Below, one piece after another: positions 35,041 through 47,580 of a stretch of 64,000 nucleotides of DNA (the stretch's first letter is position 1; each line of letters opens with the position of its first letter). The stretch is from Warburgia ugandensis. Taxonomy: Eukaryota; Streptophyta; Magnoliopsida; Canellales; Canellaceae. The notes beneath the pieces were generated by a model that saw only the letters and a list, made by a program, of their open reading frames with translations, did no database searches and had not been told where the DNA came from. The stretch is from the NCBI GenBank assembly GCA_035236585.1, contig CP141132.1, positions 46,441,880-46,505,879 on the forward strand. The letters run 5' to 3'. Position numbers and translations under genes: made by a program.

Positions 35041-37274
35041 TGTTAAATAAGTATCAATTCTGCATAAAAGAGTACTCAATTATAAGTCCATGTGTTATAA
35101 ATTATAGTACTTATCATAGGATTTTTTCAAAATTCATAATGCATGCATTTCTGAGCTAATCATCCAAAAGTTTGATATTTTGTAGGTTCAGGAGTTAATC
35201 CAGGCTAAGCATGTGAATTATAATAATTTTTAAGATTTAATTAGGGTTTTTAATCTTTTGTAGGTAGCTAAGTGATGATACAACAATTGAGGCTGATCAA
35301 AATGTGAATTGATGATCAAGATCAAGCAAAGGTTCAAGATCATTCCAAGGCAAGAAAATAAGTTCAAGGAAGCAATTGGAAGAATCAAAGATGATTAGAA
35401 TGGGCCCATGCAAAATCCATGCAATTCTATCACTTTTGTATGAAGTAAAGCCATGAAATCCACCTAAGCCATCAAGGAAAAGCTAGGAGAAATCAAGGAT
35501 GTGAGCCATGAAGCTAAGCCATAGTAGCCATCAAAGTGAGCCCTCAGGCCAGTTAAGCCATACCACATGGAGCCACATGATTACAGGAGTTTCAATCAAT
35601 TATTCCAAGCAAAAATTAAGAGGATAATTAGGATGAAAGTTGACTTGTCAAACAAGGATAGTTAGCAAGCTAAGGTGGACCAATGGGAGAAGAGTCCTTA
35701 TATTTTATCATTCTTTTTCTTTTCTTTCTTGTTCTCTCTATCTCTCCATCTTTCTATCTTTCTGCTCTCTTTTCCTACCCTTGCACATGAAACATCTTTC
35801 AAGAAGAGGAGTTCCATGCATTCTACTTGAAAACTAGTGCCTCCCCACCTTATGGTTTCCCATGTTTCACCCATTCAACTACTTTCCACCAACTTTCCTA
35901 GAGTCCTACTTCTAATTCCCCTTCTATCATATCTTTATCTTTCCCAACCTTATCTCATCTTTTGATTCCCCATTAGATCTCTTGAGAAGTTGAATTCGTC
36001 TATAAATACTAAGGAGTTCCACACTTAGAACACACTGAAAGGGGGGACGCCTCCCTCCTTCCTAACTTGCTCCTCTAAGGCTTGTTACTTATCCACTTTG
36101 CTGCTCCTCCACTTGATACTCCACACCTCCTTCCTCCTTTCCAGCCTTTTCAAGTTGATTTACTTCAAGTTTAAGGTTGGTTTTCCTTGCTCTTTTACAT
36201 TCTGTGTTGCTTGCCTTGCTTTCTAGTTTCATGCTTCTTGTTCTTTAATTGTTTTCCTTTCTTATTTGTTTCTAATTTTGTGCTTAGATTCTTGCATCCA
36301 AGGGCTACTAATCTCTTCTAGTGACAAGAAAGAGATTGTAGCCTTTGGATCAAGTTGTTATTTCCTTAAAGTCCTTTATTTCCTAGCCTTTCCATTTCTT
36401 ATCGTTCCTTACTTATCTATTGTTTTCCTTCTCATCTTTTTTGTCTCTTTTCCTTTGATTCTCTCTTGGATTCACACATTTGCTAGTTGGGATTTCATAA
36501 TTGGATTATTTTCAAGAAGATTAAAAACAAGAGTTTGATTTAATTTCATGTTGCACACCCCGCTCTTGATGTTTATATGTTAAATGCACACTCTACATGT
36601 ACAATTTCAATTCAATCAATTAATTTGAATATTATGCAATGTCCATGAATGTTGTGCTTGCTTTAAATCTTGTTTTTTCATGGTTGTGATTCATGCTCTT
36701 CATGCTTATCTTCATGTGCACAACTTAATGGCTCATGAGCATGGTTTTGAAGTATGTTTTCTTAGATAAGTTGTTTGTCTCATTGTTATTTCTAGCCTAG
36801 ATTTCCATGCATTAGTTTAAGTTAGGTTCATACATTCCATTCTATTTTAATTCATGCATTCATTACATCTTATCCCATGTACACCATTGGATGATTGCTT
36901 CCCTAGTTTTGCATGTTTTGCAAATTAGTTTTCTTAATGTTTAGGTTTCCTTAGTTGTAGTTTAAGTTTAAGTGCATCATTAGTTTAGTTTTAGATAGTT
37001 TCTAATTTTAATTTTTAGAAAGTTTTTAAGTTTAGGAAAGCTTTAACTTTAGATACTTTTAGTTAGTTCATGTTCCTAATTCCATGCATGTTTTCTTTTC
37101 CATGTCATTTAAATTCATAGTTTAATCAAATCCAGTCTTTCTTTGGCTAGGATAAGTTATTTAAATAAGATCTAATCAATGTACAAATATTTGAGATTCC
37201 TCGTGGGATCAACCTTACTTGTGTACAATTACTATATTGATTTGTTTGCTGCTAGTAATTTTAAAACATACACC
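35041..37274 (+). mobile_element. Athila-like solo LTR of element C family
   Basis: It starts TGTTAAATAAGTATC and follows element C's LTR (read on the minus strand from 40509). Shared features are tccatgtgttataa, the aaaagtttgatattttgtag passage, and gatgatcaagatcaa. TATAAATA stands at 36001. The end block (attcctcgtgggatcaacctt ... ttttaaaacata) matches the LTR end of C. There is no primer site or coding region next to it, and I could not find a matching target duplication. The open frames at 35640 and 36266 are within pyrimidine-rich sequence and are not genes. Confidence 0.75.
36001..36008 (+). promoter_or_regulatory. TATA box of Athila-like solo LTR
   Basis: TATAAATA 960 bases into the LTR, followed by actaaggagttccacac and a ggacgcctcc motif near 36045. 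The related LTR of element C has TATAAAA at 39463-39457 followed by a similar gagacg stretch. Confidence 0.6.
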
Positions 37275-37866
37275 ACATGTTTTCTATAGGATTTCTCACA
37301 CAACAATTGTAAGATATATACTAGTTTTTGTTTAACTTAGAATACCAATCCATGATAAGTCTTAGCTACTCTACTATTAGTGATGAAGAAGTCCTTAGTA
37401 GTGACAGAGGGACTATTTTTGGTTAATTTCAATGGCCAATCCAAAGAATGAAATGGACGTGACTGTATAGGGTACATGGGCAGTGAATGGATTGGCCTAG
37501 GCATCTTCTATAGAGTGAATGGTCTTATATATGTTATGGGACATATGGGTAGTAGGTAAACTGTCCATGCATCCCCTATAGAAAATTTGGTAGCAAAGTA
37601 CCTAAAGTAGTGGAGGGTGTGGGCTATGGGTGAGTGATTACATGAATCATTAGGTCATATGGCTGAAGTAAATGGTTTTCTATACTCATTTTTGAGGTAT
37701 TTTGTCAAAGTTAAAGCATAAAACCATAGGGCACATTGTGAGTTTTCTAAAAAAAATTCTAGGATGTTTCGTAGACACTACTACTGATGCAATACATTAA
37801 GTGAACTGCTTGAGTATTCTCCATAGAAGTCTATAGTATATTCATTGGAGTTATGGTGTTTCTTTG
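37275..37866. other. Unassigned 590-bp spacer
   Basis: This AT-rich sequence lies between the solo LTR and element C. It shows no open frame of note, no LTR end and no match to other parts of the window that I can see. It could be the oldest host or repeat sequence here. Confidence 0.5.
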
Positions 37867-40509
37867 TGTTGTTGTTTTAAATAAAACTCACAAGCACACG
37901 AATTGTTTGCAATATTGTATGCTAGTGAGGCCAATCCCATGAGGAGTTGAGCAAATGTGATGCTAGTGGACCCTACTTTAAACTACCTAACCTAGACAAA
38001 ATTCTATTGATTTTTGTCCTAAACTAGGAAGGGAAATTAACACATGAAATTACAAACTAAGAAAAAACAAGAAACATGCTAAATGAAAAACTTTTCTAAA
38101 ACATGCATTTTTTTTAAATTAAAACTTTTCTAAATTAAAAACTTATAATTTTATGACTATCCTAACTAAAAATTTCCTAAAGTAAAACTTTCCTAAATTG
38201 AAATTTATGAACTTTCCCAAACTAACTTTCATAAAAGTGAAATTAACATCTAATCTAAGGAAAACATGCTTTAACAAACTACTTTCTTGATCATGCAAAC
38301 TAAGAAAAGTAAGCAACTAAATCAACTATTTTAACAAGTGTGACAAAATTAATTACTTTCCAACTAACTAAAATGCAAACTAATGGAATCTAACTACAAC
38401 TAAAAAAGAGAAATAAATGAAAACAATCACTATCAACAATGAAAGTAAAACTACCCAAATAACTACATGTAACCAAGGAATAGAATGAATGATTCATTGG
38501 ATAGGAGTAGATTTAATCAACTACTTTGGAAACCTAAGTATGCAATCTATTTGTAACATTAACTAAGCCATCTAACAATCTAGTTGGGATCTTGAAAAAT
38601 CAAGTGAATGTGATTATAAGGTGCTTGAAATTAACATGCACCATTCATGCAAAGAAATTCCAGCAGTAAGGTAATTGAAACATTCAATTATTGGAACACG
38701 TAAAACATGGAATTAATCACTTCTAATGCATTCAAACATTCAATAACAAAGATAATTGACTACTAGAAACAAACATGAATTGAAAATTCCAACTATCTTC
38801 ATTGAATCAAATCAAAAGTTCATCAACATAATACTCCATACATGTAATCCAAATCTGAAATTTAAATTCTATTACAATGATGTTCACTTAATCATAATCA
38901 CTTCTTAATTACAAGCCAATTTATTATTCAATTGTTCCAACATTCACTCATGAACAAGTACACTTGAATCAAGGGACAATCCTATGGAAAATTAAGGCAA
39001 CAACCAATGGAACATAAGCAACCAAAGCTGCAAAATCAAGAGGGCTGAAAGAGAATAAAGATCCAATGAAAGGTAAAGAGCAAAACTAGATTCAATATGA
39101 CTTCCCTTAGTTGTCACTTCAAGGGAAAACTAGCCTTGAATCTTAGTTTAAAAGTAAGGAAAGATAAGGAAAACAAGGCAAACTAACACAAAAAGAAGTA
39201 AATTCTGGCAAAGAGAATAAGGAAGCTAACCAACCTTCAAAGATCAATCAAAACTCCAAAAATTCTAGGTTGAAACCTTGAAGAAGAAGCATACACCCTG
39301 GAATGAAGTGGCAGCACCCAAAGGTACATGCACACACACAAAACAATAAGCCAAAGAAGTAAAAGTGTGCTATAAGAAGTGGCCGTCTCCTTCCAATGGA
39401 GGAGATGTCTTTTCCGAAGTTGAGAAGAGCATCATTTTTGCTTAAGTTTGGGCTGGTTTTATAAGTCTTCTCCTATTTTTCCAACGATGGCTAGGATGGG
39501 GGAAAATGGTAGACATCAAATAGGAAAGTGTGGAAGGGCAGTGGGTGCCTTAAGGAGGGTAGTAGGTGGGAGATGCCACCATTTTAAGAAGGGGCGTCTC
39601 CCCCTTCCAAATTCATTGAAACCTTATGAAATAGGAAAGTGGGTGGGGAATGGTTGGGAAAGAGGTGGAGGGTGTTAAGTGAGAGATTTGTTGGTTGGGA
39701 AGTTTCTTAAGAGGTGGAATGAGATAGAGTTTTGAAAATTCGTAATGCAACTTAAGTGTTAAGTGAAATTTAAGGAAAAAGTGGGGAAAAGTGAGAAAAA
39801 CACTAAAAACTGAATCCTCTTATCCCATTGGTCCACATGCCATCATATTCCAATAGATTTTTCCTTAATTATCTTCAATTCTCCTTCAATCTTAGCCTTC
39901 CATTTAACTTAGCTTGATGGCTTAGATGGCTAACTTTGAAGGCTCCATTAGCTAGGCTTCATGGTTTGCTTTGGAAGCTTTCCTGGCTTGACTTCTTAGC
40001 TCCATCCCTTGGCTTGAACTCCTCGACTTGCCACCTTCTCTCATGGCTTATATGGCTAAGGTGGCTTAAGTGGCTTCCATGCAAAGGTGGTGGGAATGCA
40101 TAGCTTACTTCATGGGCCCACTTTGACCATCTTTAGCTCCCTTAATCACATCCATTGCTGGTTCACTAGATGATCTTGGCCTTTGGTTTATGTTGAAGTG
40201 ATGATTTTGAGGCTTTGACTTGATCATTTGATCTTGATCTTTAATTTCATCCCAATCGAGCTCAGCTGTTGGATCACCATCTTACTTCCTACAAAAAGTA
40301 AAAAATTCTAATTAAATTCTTAAAAAACATGATTAATCATACACTTACCTTGGAATAACTTCTAAATCTACAAAATATCAAACGTTTGGATTATTAGGTC
40401 AAAAATGCATGTGTTGTGAATTTTAGTCTAAAATCTCTAATTTAACCCTATAAGTTGTAACACATGGGTACTAATTGGGTCGTTTTAATGTAAAATTAAA
40501 TACTTATCA
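37867..40509 (-). mobile_element. Element C 3' LTR
   Basis: Minus-strand LTR running from TGTGATAAGTATTT at 40509 to the end block TTTAAAACAACAACA at 37867. The partner LTR is at 48773-50276: the passage with tgctagtgaggccaat (37921) recurs near 48832, and the passage with ggttttaatg... /gttttgatgcaaaatt near the start recurs near 50250. A TATA box lies at 39463-39457. The partner lacks about 1 kb found here (roughly 39400-40430). Confidence 0.88.
39457..39463 (-). promoter_or_regulatory. TATA box of element C 3' LTR
   Basis: TATAAAA on the minus strand, about 1050 bases from the LTR start, followed by a short leader with agacatctcctcc. The position agrees with the TATA box of the related solo LTR (36001). 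Confidence 0.5.
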
Positions 40510-40519
40510 CATCCCCCAA
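40510..40519 (-). other. Polypurine tract of element C
   Basis: GGTTGGGGGA on the minus strand directly precedes the LTR start TGTGATAAG. This is the expected plus-strand primer. Confidence 0.8.
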
Positions 40520-42330
40520 CCAGAATTTTTCTAGTCCTAAGCAAAACATGTGAAAATTTATTTTATAAAAACAAATACAAGGTGCCACTTCCGCAGGTAC
40601 TAACAATTGCATTTAACACATGCAACAAGCCCTCAAACCCCTAGGTTAACCCTAATGGACAACTTAGGCCTCATGAGGGTTTACAACGAATATACCCACA
40701 AAAATCTCTAAGGTTGAGTCCCATATTTTATCTCAAAGATTCCTCATTCATTAGCACTCTACTAGTTTTTCACAACTTAATAGAGAGTATTGATAATTAT
40801 ACAAATCATACACATATTAGAAACACTTCATTCCAGTTATTTCTCAGAGTGCATGTGTGTGTATAGCCACATAAGTCCTGACTTCTAACTAGATATGCTT
40901 AAATTTCATTGGAAATATGTCTTAACCTTTAATCCTCTCAAGTGTACTCCTAGAAATGAAGCTCTCAGATAAGGGTTTAAACATATTTGTCTCATTATTT
41001 TACCAAATCCAACAAAGCTAATGGTTCACATAAATATTTTAAATGCTAATGAGATATAGGAAAGCGGTCCCTAAGTGTGGATGTTATTACCAAGAATAGT
41101 AGGGGTATTTTACCTTAATTCCTTCAATTTCATCTCCTCTTTGAGGCTATGTTCATCCTAAGATCAACAAGTCTTTAATTAGGATGAAATGAAGGCTTAG
41201 GAGAGGGTTAGAAAAGAAGGGTATAAGGATTTTCAAAATTCAAAATATAATAGAGGTCTTCAATGAATATCTGTTACGACAACTTTTCTTTTGGTTGTAC
41301 TTGAAGTGAATACTTCTTTGTACTTTTGTCTTTCTCTTTCAATTTTTTCTCCACTTTTTCTATTTTTGATACTTCTTTCTTTTCACTTTTCTTTTTATTT
41401 GGCTTCTTTGGAAGAAAGGTTGCTAATTTTCTCACTTCTTTGACTTTTTGTCCTCTTTTGAACTTTTCTACTAACTGTACTCATTTTTAAAATGGGTAAT
41501 GGTTATTTATTTTACTAGTTTATTTTGGGTTAAGGTGAGTGGGGTTAAGAAGGAAATGGCTTAATAATAGGCTCAATGGCTAACTAGTGCTAGATATATT
41601 GGGTAGGCTTTTATGCCTTTGGGTTGAACAAGGATGGCCTACATCATTTGCTAGGTTTCCTAAACCCTATCAGATTCAATAAATTTTTTGGAAATAAAGC
41701 TATTACTCCTATTTATTCTTGACAATTAACTAAAATAAGGATAATAGTATCACATTAAGTTATGTACACTGAAGAAAACTTTGGAATTACTTATAACTCT
41801 CTAAAGGAAGATAGTCTCTAAACTCACTTGGTTATTGGTCTCCACAGATTTTCCTCAGGGTCTCTAAGTCATACCTCTCTATTAGTCTTAACTATGTGAT
41901 GTGTGTAAATGGTTTCTAAGAACTATCTTTCATAAAATGCTTCAACACATGAATAATATGAAAAACTAATCATATGCACTCCCATTAAGAGGTGAAAATA
42001 GTAGAATTACTAAATTCTGAACATCTAGTTCTCATCACAGTAAGGAAACTCTTCTAAAACTCTCTTTTTTTCTTTTCTTTTTTCTTTTATTTTTAGTGAA
42101 AATCCCAAGAAAATTTAAAATCCCTATATGCATCTATGTCCCCCAACCTAAATGAAACATTATCCCCAATGTTTAAAAACATAGGATCCTACAAGGAAAG
42201 ATGTAGAAGATGGATATTATTTTGAAAAAAACATCTGGGTTGCCTCCCAGTGAATGCTAAGTTTTACATCTTCAGCCAGACATAATGATAAGTGCAATGA
42301 TGGTGTGCTACAAGGGTCCTTGGAGTGGTA
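40520..42330 (-). other. Element C post-pol non-coding region
   Basis: Holds the conserved cattggggataatgttt passage (42172-42150, minus strand) and long A/T-rich runs. It matches element D at 62640-63790 and element A at 19690-20400. There is no env-like open frame. Confidence 0.75.
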
Positions 42331-43460
42331 ATCTAAGGTGGGTCATGATATTAAGGTGCCTCTAATAGTATCTCATAAATCTTAGGATTAGGCATCTTTA
42401 GGAAAGGTTTTAACCTCTAATCATTAACTTTTTGGATTTCTCCATCCTCCTTGATCTCAATGGTTCCATGAGGATAGACAGTGCATACTATATAAGGTTT
42501 AGTCCATCTAGATCTAAGTTTTTCTAGGAATAAATGCAATCTAGAGTTATACAATAGGACCTTTTATCTAGGTGTGAAGGATTTCCTTAAGATTTGGTGA
42601 CCATGTGCAACCTTCATCCAGTCTTTGTATAATCATGTAGAGTCATATGTATCTTTCCTCAATTCTTCCAACTCTTTGAGTTTGAGTTTTTGGTGGGTCC
42701 TGGTAGAATCAAAGTCAAAGTTGAGTCTTTTGATAGCTTAATATGCCTTGTGTTTAAACTCTACTAGTATGTGGCAGTCCTTTCCATAGACCAGGCAGTA
42801 GGGTGACATTCCTATCCTATACAATAAGCCCATAGAAAGTGATTAAGTCTTAGAGACTAGTTTTTTTACTTGGATTGACTGTCTTTTCTAAAATTTGCTT
42901 AATCTCCCTATTAAATACCTTTACTTGTCTACTAATCTAAGGGTAGTATGGGGTAGCTATTCTATGGTTGACACCATACTTTTTCACTAAAATTTCAAAC
43001 ACTTTATTACAAAAGTGTTTTCGCCCCTCACTTATTATGGCTCTAGGAATACCAAACTGTGCAAAAATATTTTCTTTTAAGAACTTTACTACAACTTTAC
43101 GGTCATTGGTTTTGCAAGGTATGGCCTCCACCCACTTGGACACGTAGTCCACCCCCATTAAGATGTAGAGATTTCCAAAAGAATTAGGAAAGGGTCCCAT
43201 GAAATCTATGCCCCAAACTTTGAATTGCTCTACAATGAATATTGGATTTAAGGGCATCATATGTCTCCTTCCTAGAATATCAATGTTTGACACCTCACAC
43301 ATACTTTGTAGTAAGCATGTGAATCCTTAAATATGGTAGGCCAATAAAAACCACACTACAAAATTTTTGTTGTTGTCTTTCTTGAACAAAAATGGTCGCC
43401 ACATGCATGATCATGACAAAAGGAGATGATTTTATTATGCTTACTATTGAGGACATATTT
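42331..43460 (-). pseudogene. pol: Element C integrase
   Basis: The zinc-binding end is readable at 43450-43260 in broken frames ([15 protein letters not shown], then CQ...[10 protein letters not shown]). The open stretch 42937-43302 (121 residues) is the catalytic core: [19 protein letters not shown] gives the first Asp (residue 33), and [11 protein letters not shown] has Glu where the second catalytic Asp is normal (residue 92). After a stop the core is shortened: the usual stretch between the third catalytic Glu and the GMSPY motif is partly deleted. The C-terminal domain continues to about 42340 ([20 protein letters not shown]). Inactive. Confidence 0.88.
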
Positions 43461-43469
43461 CATAATTAC

Positions 43470-44110
43470 CTATTGGAGATAGTACTTGAATAAGTATGAG
43501 TTGCCCCAAATGAGATATCTAACCTCGGTCAAAAATCTCTTTTTACCTTGTTTGGTCCAATAATTAGGCATTTGTTCTTTAACAAGATAATTAACAATAC
43601 CACCATACCAAGGCAACTGGGAAATATGTAACAACTGTTCAGCCGAGAAGGATTTAGTTATAGGCATGTGATCACTAGTATGCTCCACCACTATTCTGGA
43701 TAAGTGATTCATGACAACATTTTTGGCACCTTTCTTATCCTGAATTTCTAATTCAAACTCATGTAGTAGTAATATCCAACATATCAAACTAGGTTTTGCT
43801 TCCTTTTTAGAAAGGAGGTACTTTAAAGCTTTGTGATCTGAGTATACTATAATTTTAGACCCTAACAGGGAAGATCTAAATTTATCCAAAGTAAACACTA
43901 CAACTAACAACTCTTTCTTAGTGGTTGAGTAATTGAGTTGTGCATCATTTAGTGTTTTACTAGCATAGTATATTACATGGAGAATTTTATCAATGCACTG
44001 CCCCCAAATAGCTCCAATGGCATAATTCAATGCATCACACATTATCTCAAAAGGTTTGTTCCAGTCTAGTGGTCAGATAATGGGTGCAGAAGTTAACTTG
44101 ACCTTGAGTT
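43470..44110 (-). pseudogene. pol: Element C RNase H
   Basis: The open stretch 43470-44042 (190 residues) contains [14 protein letters not shown] (Asp 3), [20 protein letters not shown] (Glu 44), [16 protein letters not shown] (Asp 69) and [10 protein letters not shown]. In the last motif the fourth active-site Asp has become Asn (112). The tail [20 protein letters not shown] leads toward integrase as usual. It is closely related to element A's RNase H (17736-18212). Confidence 0.88.
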
Positions 44111-44647
44111 GCTCAAATGCATTCTTACAGTCCTCATAAAAGTCAAAAATGGCCTCCTTTGCAAGTAAATTATAAAGGGGCTTGGCAATTTTGCTAAAAT
44201 CTTTGATGAAGCATATGTAAAAGCTAGCATGTCCTAAAAGGAGTGAATTTCTTTCGCCATCCTTGATGGAGGAAGTTTGGCTATTAAATTCACTTTTACA
44301 TTATCAACTTCTATCCCATTGTGATAGTATGTGGCCTAAAACCATCCCACTCTATACCATAAAATGGCACTTTTCCTAGTTTAAAATAAGAATTTTCTCC
44401 TAACACCTTGCTAGAACTAACTTTAATACTAAGAAGTCCTTCGTAAACACCTCAAAAAACCTTTATACCATATCAGAGAAAATTCTCAACATACACTTTT
44501 GAAATGTAGCTAGAGCCTTACAAAGCCCAAAAGGCATATGTCGGTAGGCGAAGGAAGTCTTGTCCTGGTCCTTTGGTGCTATAGGAATCTAGTTGTAACC
44601 TGAATATCCATCCAAAAACTAGTAATAGCTATGTCTGGCCAACCTCT
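44111..44647 (-). pseudogene. pol: Element C reverse transcriptase, palm and connection (decayed)
   Basis: Between the RT N-terminus and RNase H the frame is broken repeatedly. Recognisable pieces are the tyrosine-poor remnant of the D-G-Y-S-G-Y-N-Q-I motif near 44600 (MDIQVTT), the palm entry (EDQDKTSF-like, near 44560) and the connection (IEVDNVKVNLIAKLP, near 44320-44270). The catalytic Y/F-x-D-D motif is not readable. Confidence 0.6.
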
Positions 44648-44914
44648 CTAGCATTTGGACATGAACGGTAGAGGAAAATAATCATTCCTTGTGATCGCAT
44701 TCAATCTGTAGTAGTCAATGCAAACTCTCCACCCAATGGTCATGCAAGTGGGTACTAACTCATTATCCTCATTTTTTACTATCGTGACCCCAGATTTCCT
44801 AAGTACAACCTGAACAGGGTTGACCCAAGTGCTGTCAGAGATAGGATATATAATGCCAACATCTATGAGCCTTAGGACTTCATCTCTGACCACGTCCTTC
44901 ATGTGGGGGTTTAG
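44648..44914 (-). pseudogene. pol: Element C reverse transcriptase, N-terminal part
   Basis: The 84-residue open stretch reads MKDVVRDEVLRLIDVGIIYP, then STWVNPVQVVLRKSGVTIVK, NEDNELVPTCMTIGWRVC and IDYYRLNAITRNDYFPLPF. These are the fingers motifs of an Athila-lineage RT in order. The same segment in element A is split by a solo LTR at the YHKLN position. Confidence 0.9.
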
Positions 44915-45622
44915 TCATCTTTGGGTTTCCCTACAAGGTTTTGCATTTTCTTCTAGGTGTATCCTATGCAAGCATATATCTAGACTAATCCCTTTCATGT
45001 CTACTATCATCCACGCCATAGTAGTTTTATGTTCTTTAAGAATATCTAAAAGCTTACCCTCATGTTCATTATTTAAATATGATGCTATTATCATAGGTAA
45101 GGTTTCATCTGGGCCTATGTATGAATATTTCAAGTTGTCAAGCAAGGGTTTTAGGTCCAGAGATGGTGATTGCTCTATTAAGGGTATGGGGACAAATTTA
45201 GAAGTTTTTCCACATAAGGACCACACTTGGAGGTATCTATGATTGGAGCAACTTTTAGAAAGTTGTTTAACTCCTCAATAGACTTGTCTATATCAGACTC
45301 TCCATTAAAGTGCGTAAGGCAAGCCTCTAGTGAATCAAAGATACATAATGGTGGATGAATGTCATTAATTAGACTCACAATCATATTGACATCATAAGAA
45401 TCATCAAGGTCTAAATGTTGTTGATTGATGTTGAAGACATTTGGCTTAATGTTCATGTTTAGCCGAATGACAATTTCATTGCACCATTCCTATAATTAAT
45501 AATGGTGTTGGGCATCGCCAAGAATGGACCTCCAAGTATGACTAGAATCTGATTGCCGAGATTAAATACAGGTTGGGTATCCAGTACAATGAAATCAATT
45601 AGGTAATATGTCTATCGACTAA
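44915..45622 (-). pseudogene. pol: Element C protease-RT linker
   Basis: Two overlapping open stretches, 45178-45456 and 44915-45226, in different frames. The first carries NMIVSLINDIHPPLCIFDSL and DIDKSIEELNNFLK. The second carries SLDLKPLLDNLKYSYIGPDE, TLPMIIASYLNNEHEGKLL and MKGISLDICLHRIHLEENAK. This is the linker between protease and RT in Athila-type polyproteins, broken by one frameshift near 45200. Confidence 0.85.
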
Positions 45623-45808
45623 TTATAGCATGGTAGTGGTTGATTTTAACTCATCGAGTTTTGGTTGCTCATAGACAAAGTATGGCAACAAGTTAACACT
45701 CACCCCTTGGTCAAATAATGCCCTGTCTATGATATGATCTCCAATAATGCAGGAAATGGTAGGACATCCTATGTCTCTAAATTTTGATGGGGTCTTGTGT
45801 TGAATCAA
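45623..45808 (-). pseudogene. pol: Element C aspartic protease
   Basis: The open stretch reads KFRDIGCPTISCIIGDHIID and RALFDQGVSVNLLPYFVYEQ. The active-site D-L-G-A-S is D-Q-G-V-S here, so the Asp and Gly remain. The C-terminal I-L-G-R-P half lies in the decayed stretch 45480-45620. It is homologous to element A's protease at 10455-10590. Confidence 0.85.
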
Positions 45809-47580
45809 AGAGCCTGCCTTCTTGGTGAGGAAAGCTTTCTTTTTCTTGTGCAGAGCTCATTTAAGAACTTGGCATAAGCGGGGATGTCTTTAATTGCATT
45901 GAACAATGGAATGTTGATGTGGACATGTTTAAATATCTCTATTAACTCATTGAAGTTTGCTCCCTTTCTAGCCTTGTTTAGTAACAAGGAGAAGGGGCTT
46001 TAGGCACATAGGGTGCCTCCACTATAGGTTCTATAGGGGTTTTTTCTATTTTCTCTTTCTCTTGTGTTTTGGTTGCCTCTTTCTCTTTTGCTATTTCCTT
46101 AGCCTACCCTACTTTGTTATCGATCTAACAGCCCCTCTTAAGGGTGGTTATAGACTTCGCATGCCCATGAGAGTTTTGATTTTGAGAACTTGACCATATC
46201 TCAAATTGACTCTTAGGGTTGGGGATGGTTTGACTAGGGAACTAACCCTTTCCTCAATTATGTAATTCAGTTGACAATTGGCTCACCTGCATATCTAATT
46301 TGGCTAGGGCTTAAGAGTTGATATTCTGGAACTGGTTTAGAGCCCTTTTTGTTTCTCATTCTGTTTTTTCAAACATGCTCTAAATTCTATCCTCTAAAAA
46401 TGGTTTCTTTAGTTGATGAGGTTATTGGAAGCGAGTGGCTATTGAGGAGCTATAGCCCTAGGAAGAAAATTTTGGGTAGGGGGTTCACTAGTGGTCCCCC
46501 TTAGTGATTATTCTTTTACTAGGAAAAATTGGGATGCTTGGTCCATCCAAGGTTTTAGGTCTTAGAATACAGGTTGTTGCTAGGTTGGAGATATGCATTC
46601 AATGCATTCACTTGGTCTACAAGATATTTAGGGTATACTTTATTGGATGGATGGGCTGAAGTTAGATTAGCTGGACTAGAACAAGTAACACATACCTCTT
46701 GTGGAGGTTAATGGGATAAAGTAGCAGCCATGAAAGATTGAAACATTGTTTCAAGCTTGTCCATTCTTCCACCTAAAGGCTCTAGTTTGTTTAATTTTTT
46801 AGCTACAAAGTCAAACTTATAGGATTGATCTGTATGCATTCTTATCTCATATAGACCCCCTTTCTTTGGAGGCTGGTTAGTTCTCTCTCTCCTATTTGAA
46901 AAATCCCATTACTAGGAATTATCGGCCAATGTTTGAAAGAACTACTAAGCCTCTCTCTGGTCTTTTAGCATGAGGGCACATCCACTCACTACATCTACCA
47001 TTTGTCTATTTTGAGGTGTTAATGCCACATAGAAGTATTGAACTTGCTATCATTTCTTAAATCCATGATGAGGGCATTTCTGTAGCAATTCATTCCATTG
47101 TTCCCAACACTCATAAGTTCATCATCCCTTTGTAGGAAATTGATAATTTCATGACGAAGGACATTAGTTTTATGAACGAGAAAGAATTTGTTCAAAAACT
47201 TCTTAGATATTTGATCTCATGTATTTATGGAACTTGCTTCCAAGGAATTAAGTCATGATTTGGCTTTGTCCTTGAGTGAGAAAGGAAATAGTCTAAGCCT
47301 AATATGATCTTCCAAAAAAATTTTAAACCTAAATGTGACTCAAATATCAATGAATGCCTTGATATATAGGTAGGGGCCTTCTCATCTCAACCATAAAAGG
47401 TGGGGAGTAATTGAATGACTTCTAACTATAACTCAAAGTGGTCGGCATTTGTAAGCAATGCAGGATGGGGTGTTGCGTTATAGGGACGCATAGAAATCTC
47501 TAATGACCTTGCGCTTGACTTCTGCTAGTGGTTTAGCCATGGGGATAGAAACTTGGTTTCTTTCCCCTTGTCTTTGGTTG
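45809..47580 (-). pseudogene. gag: Element C gag
   Basis: The C-terminal end (45805-45987) reads FNELIEIFKHVHINIPLFNA and PAYAKFLNELCTRKRK, as in element A before its protease. Upstream, the proline/glutamine-rich tail and the gag domain are readable only in short pieces; near 47430-47220 the frames suggest ADHFELQ...FYG and a DYFLSHSRT-like segment. There is no zinc knuckle I can call. Many stops are present. Confidence 0.7.

Noticed and set aside
37780..37800. cactactactg, another CACTA-like start
   Set aside because: No subterminal repeats and no inverted partner nearby.
42937..45987. Possibility that element C is still active
   Set aside because: Frames are broken in gag, protease, RT and integrase; integrase has Glu for the second Asp and RNase H has Asn for the last Asp; the LTRs differ by a 1-kb deletion.
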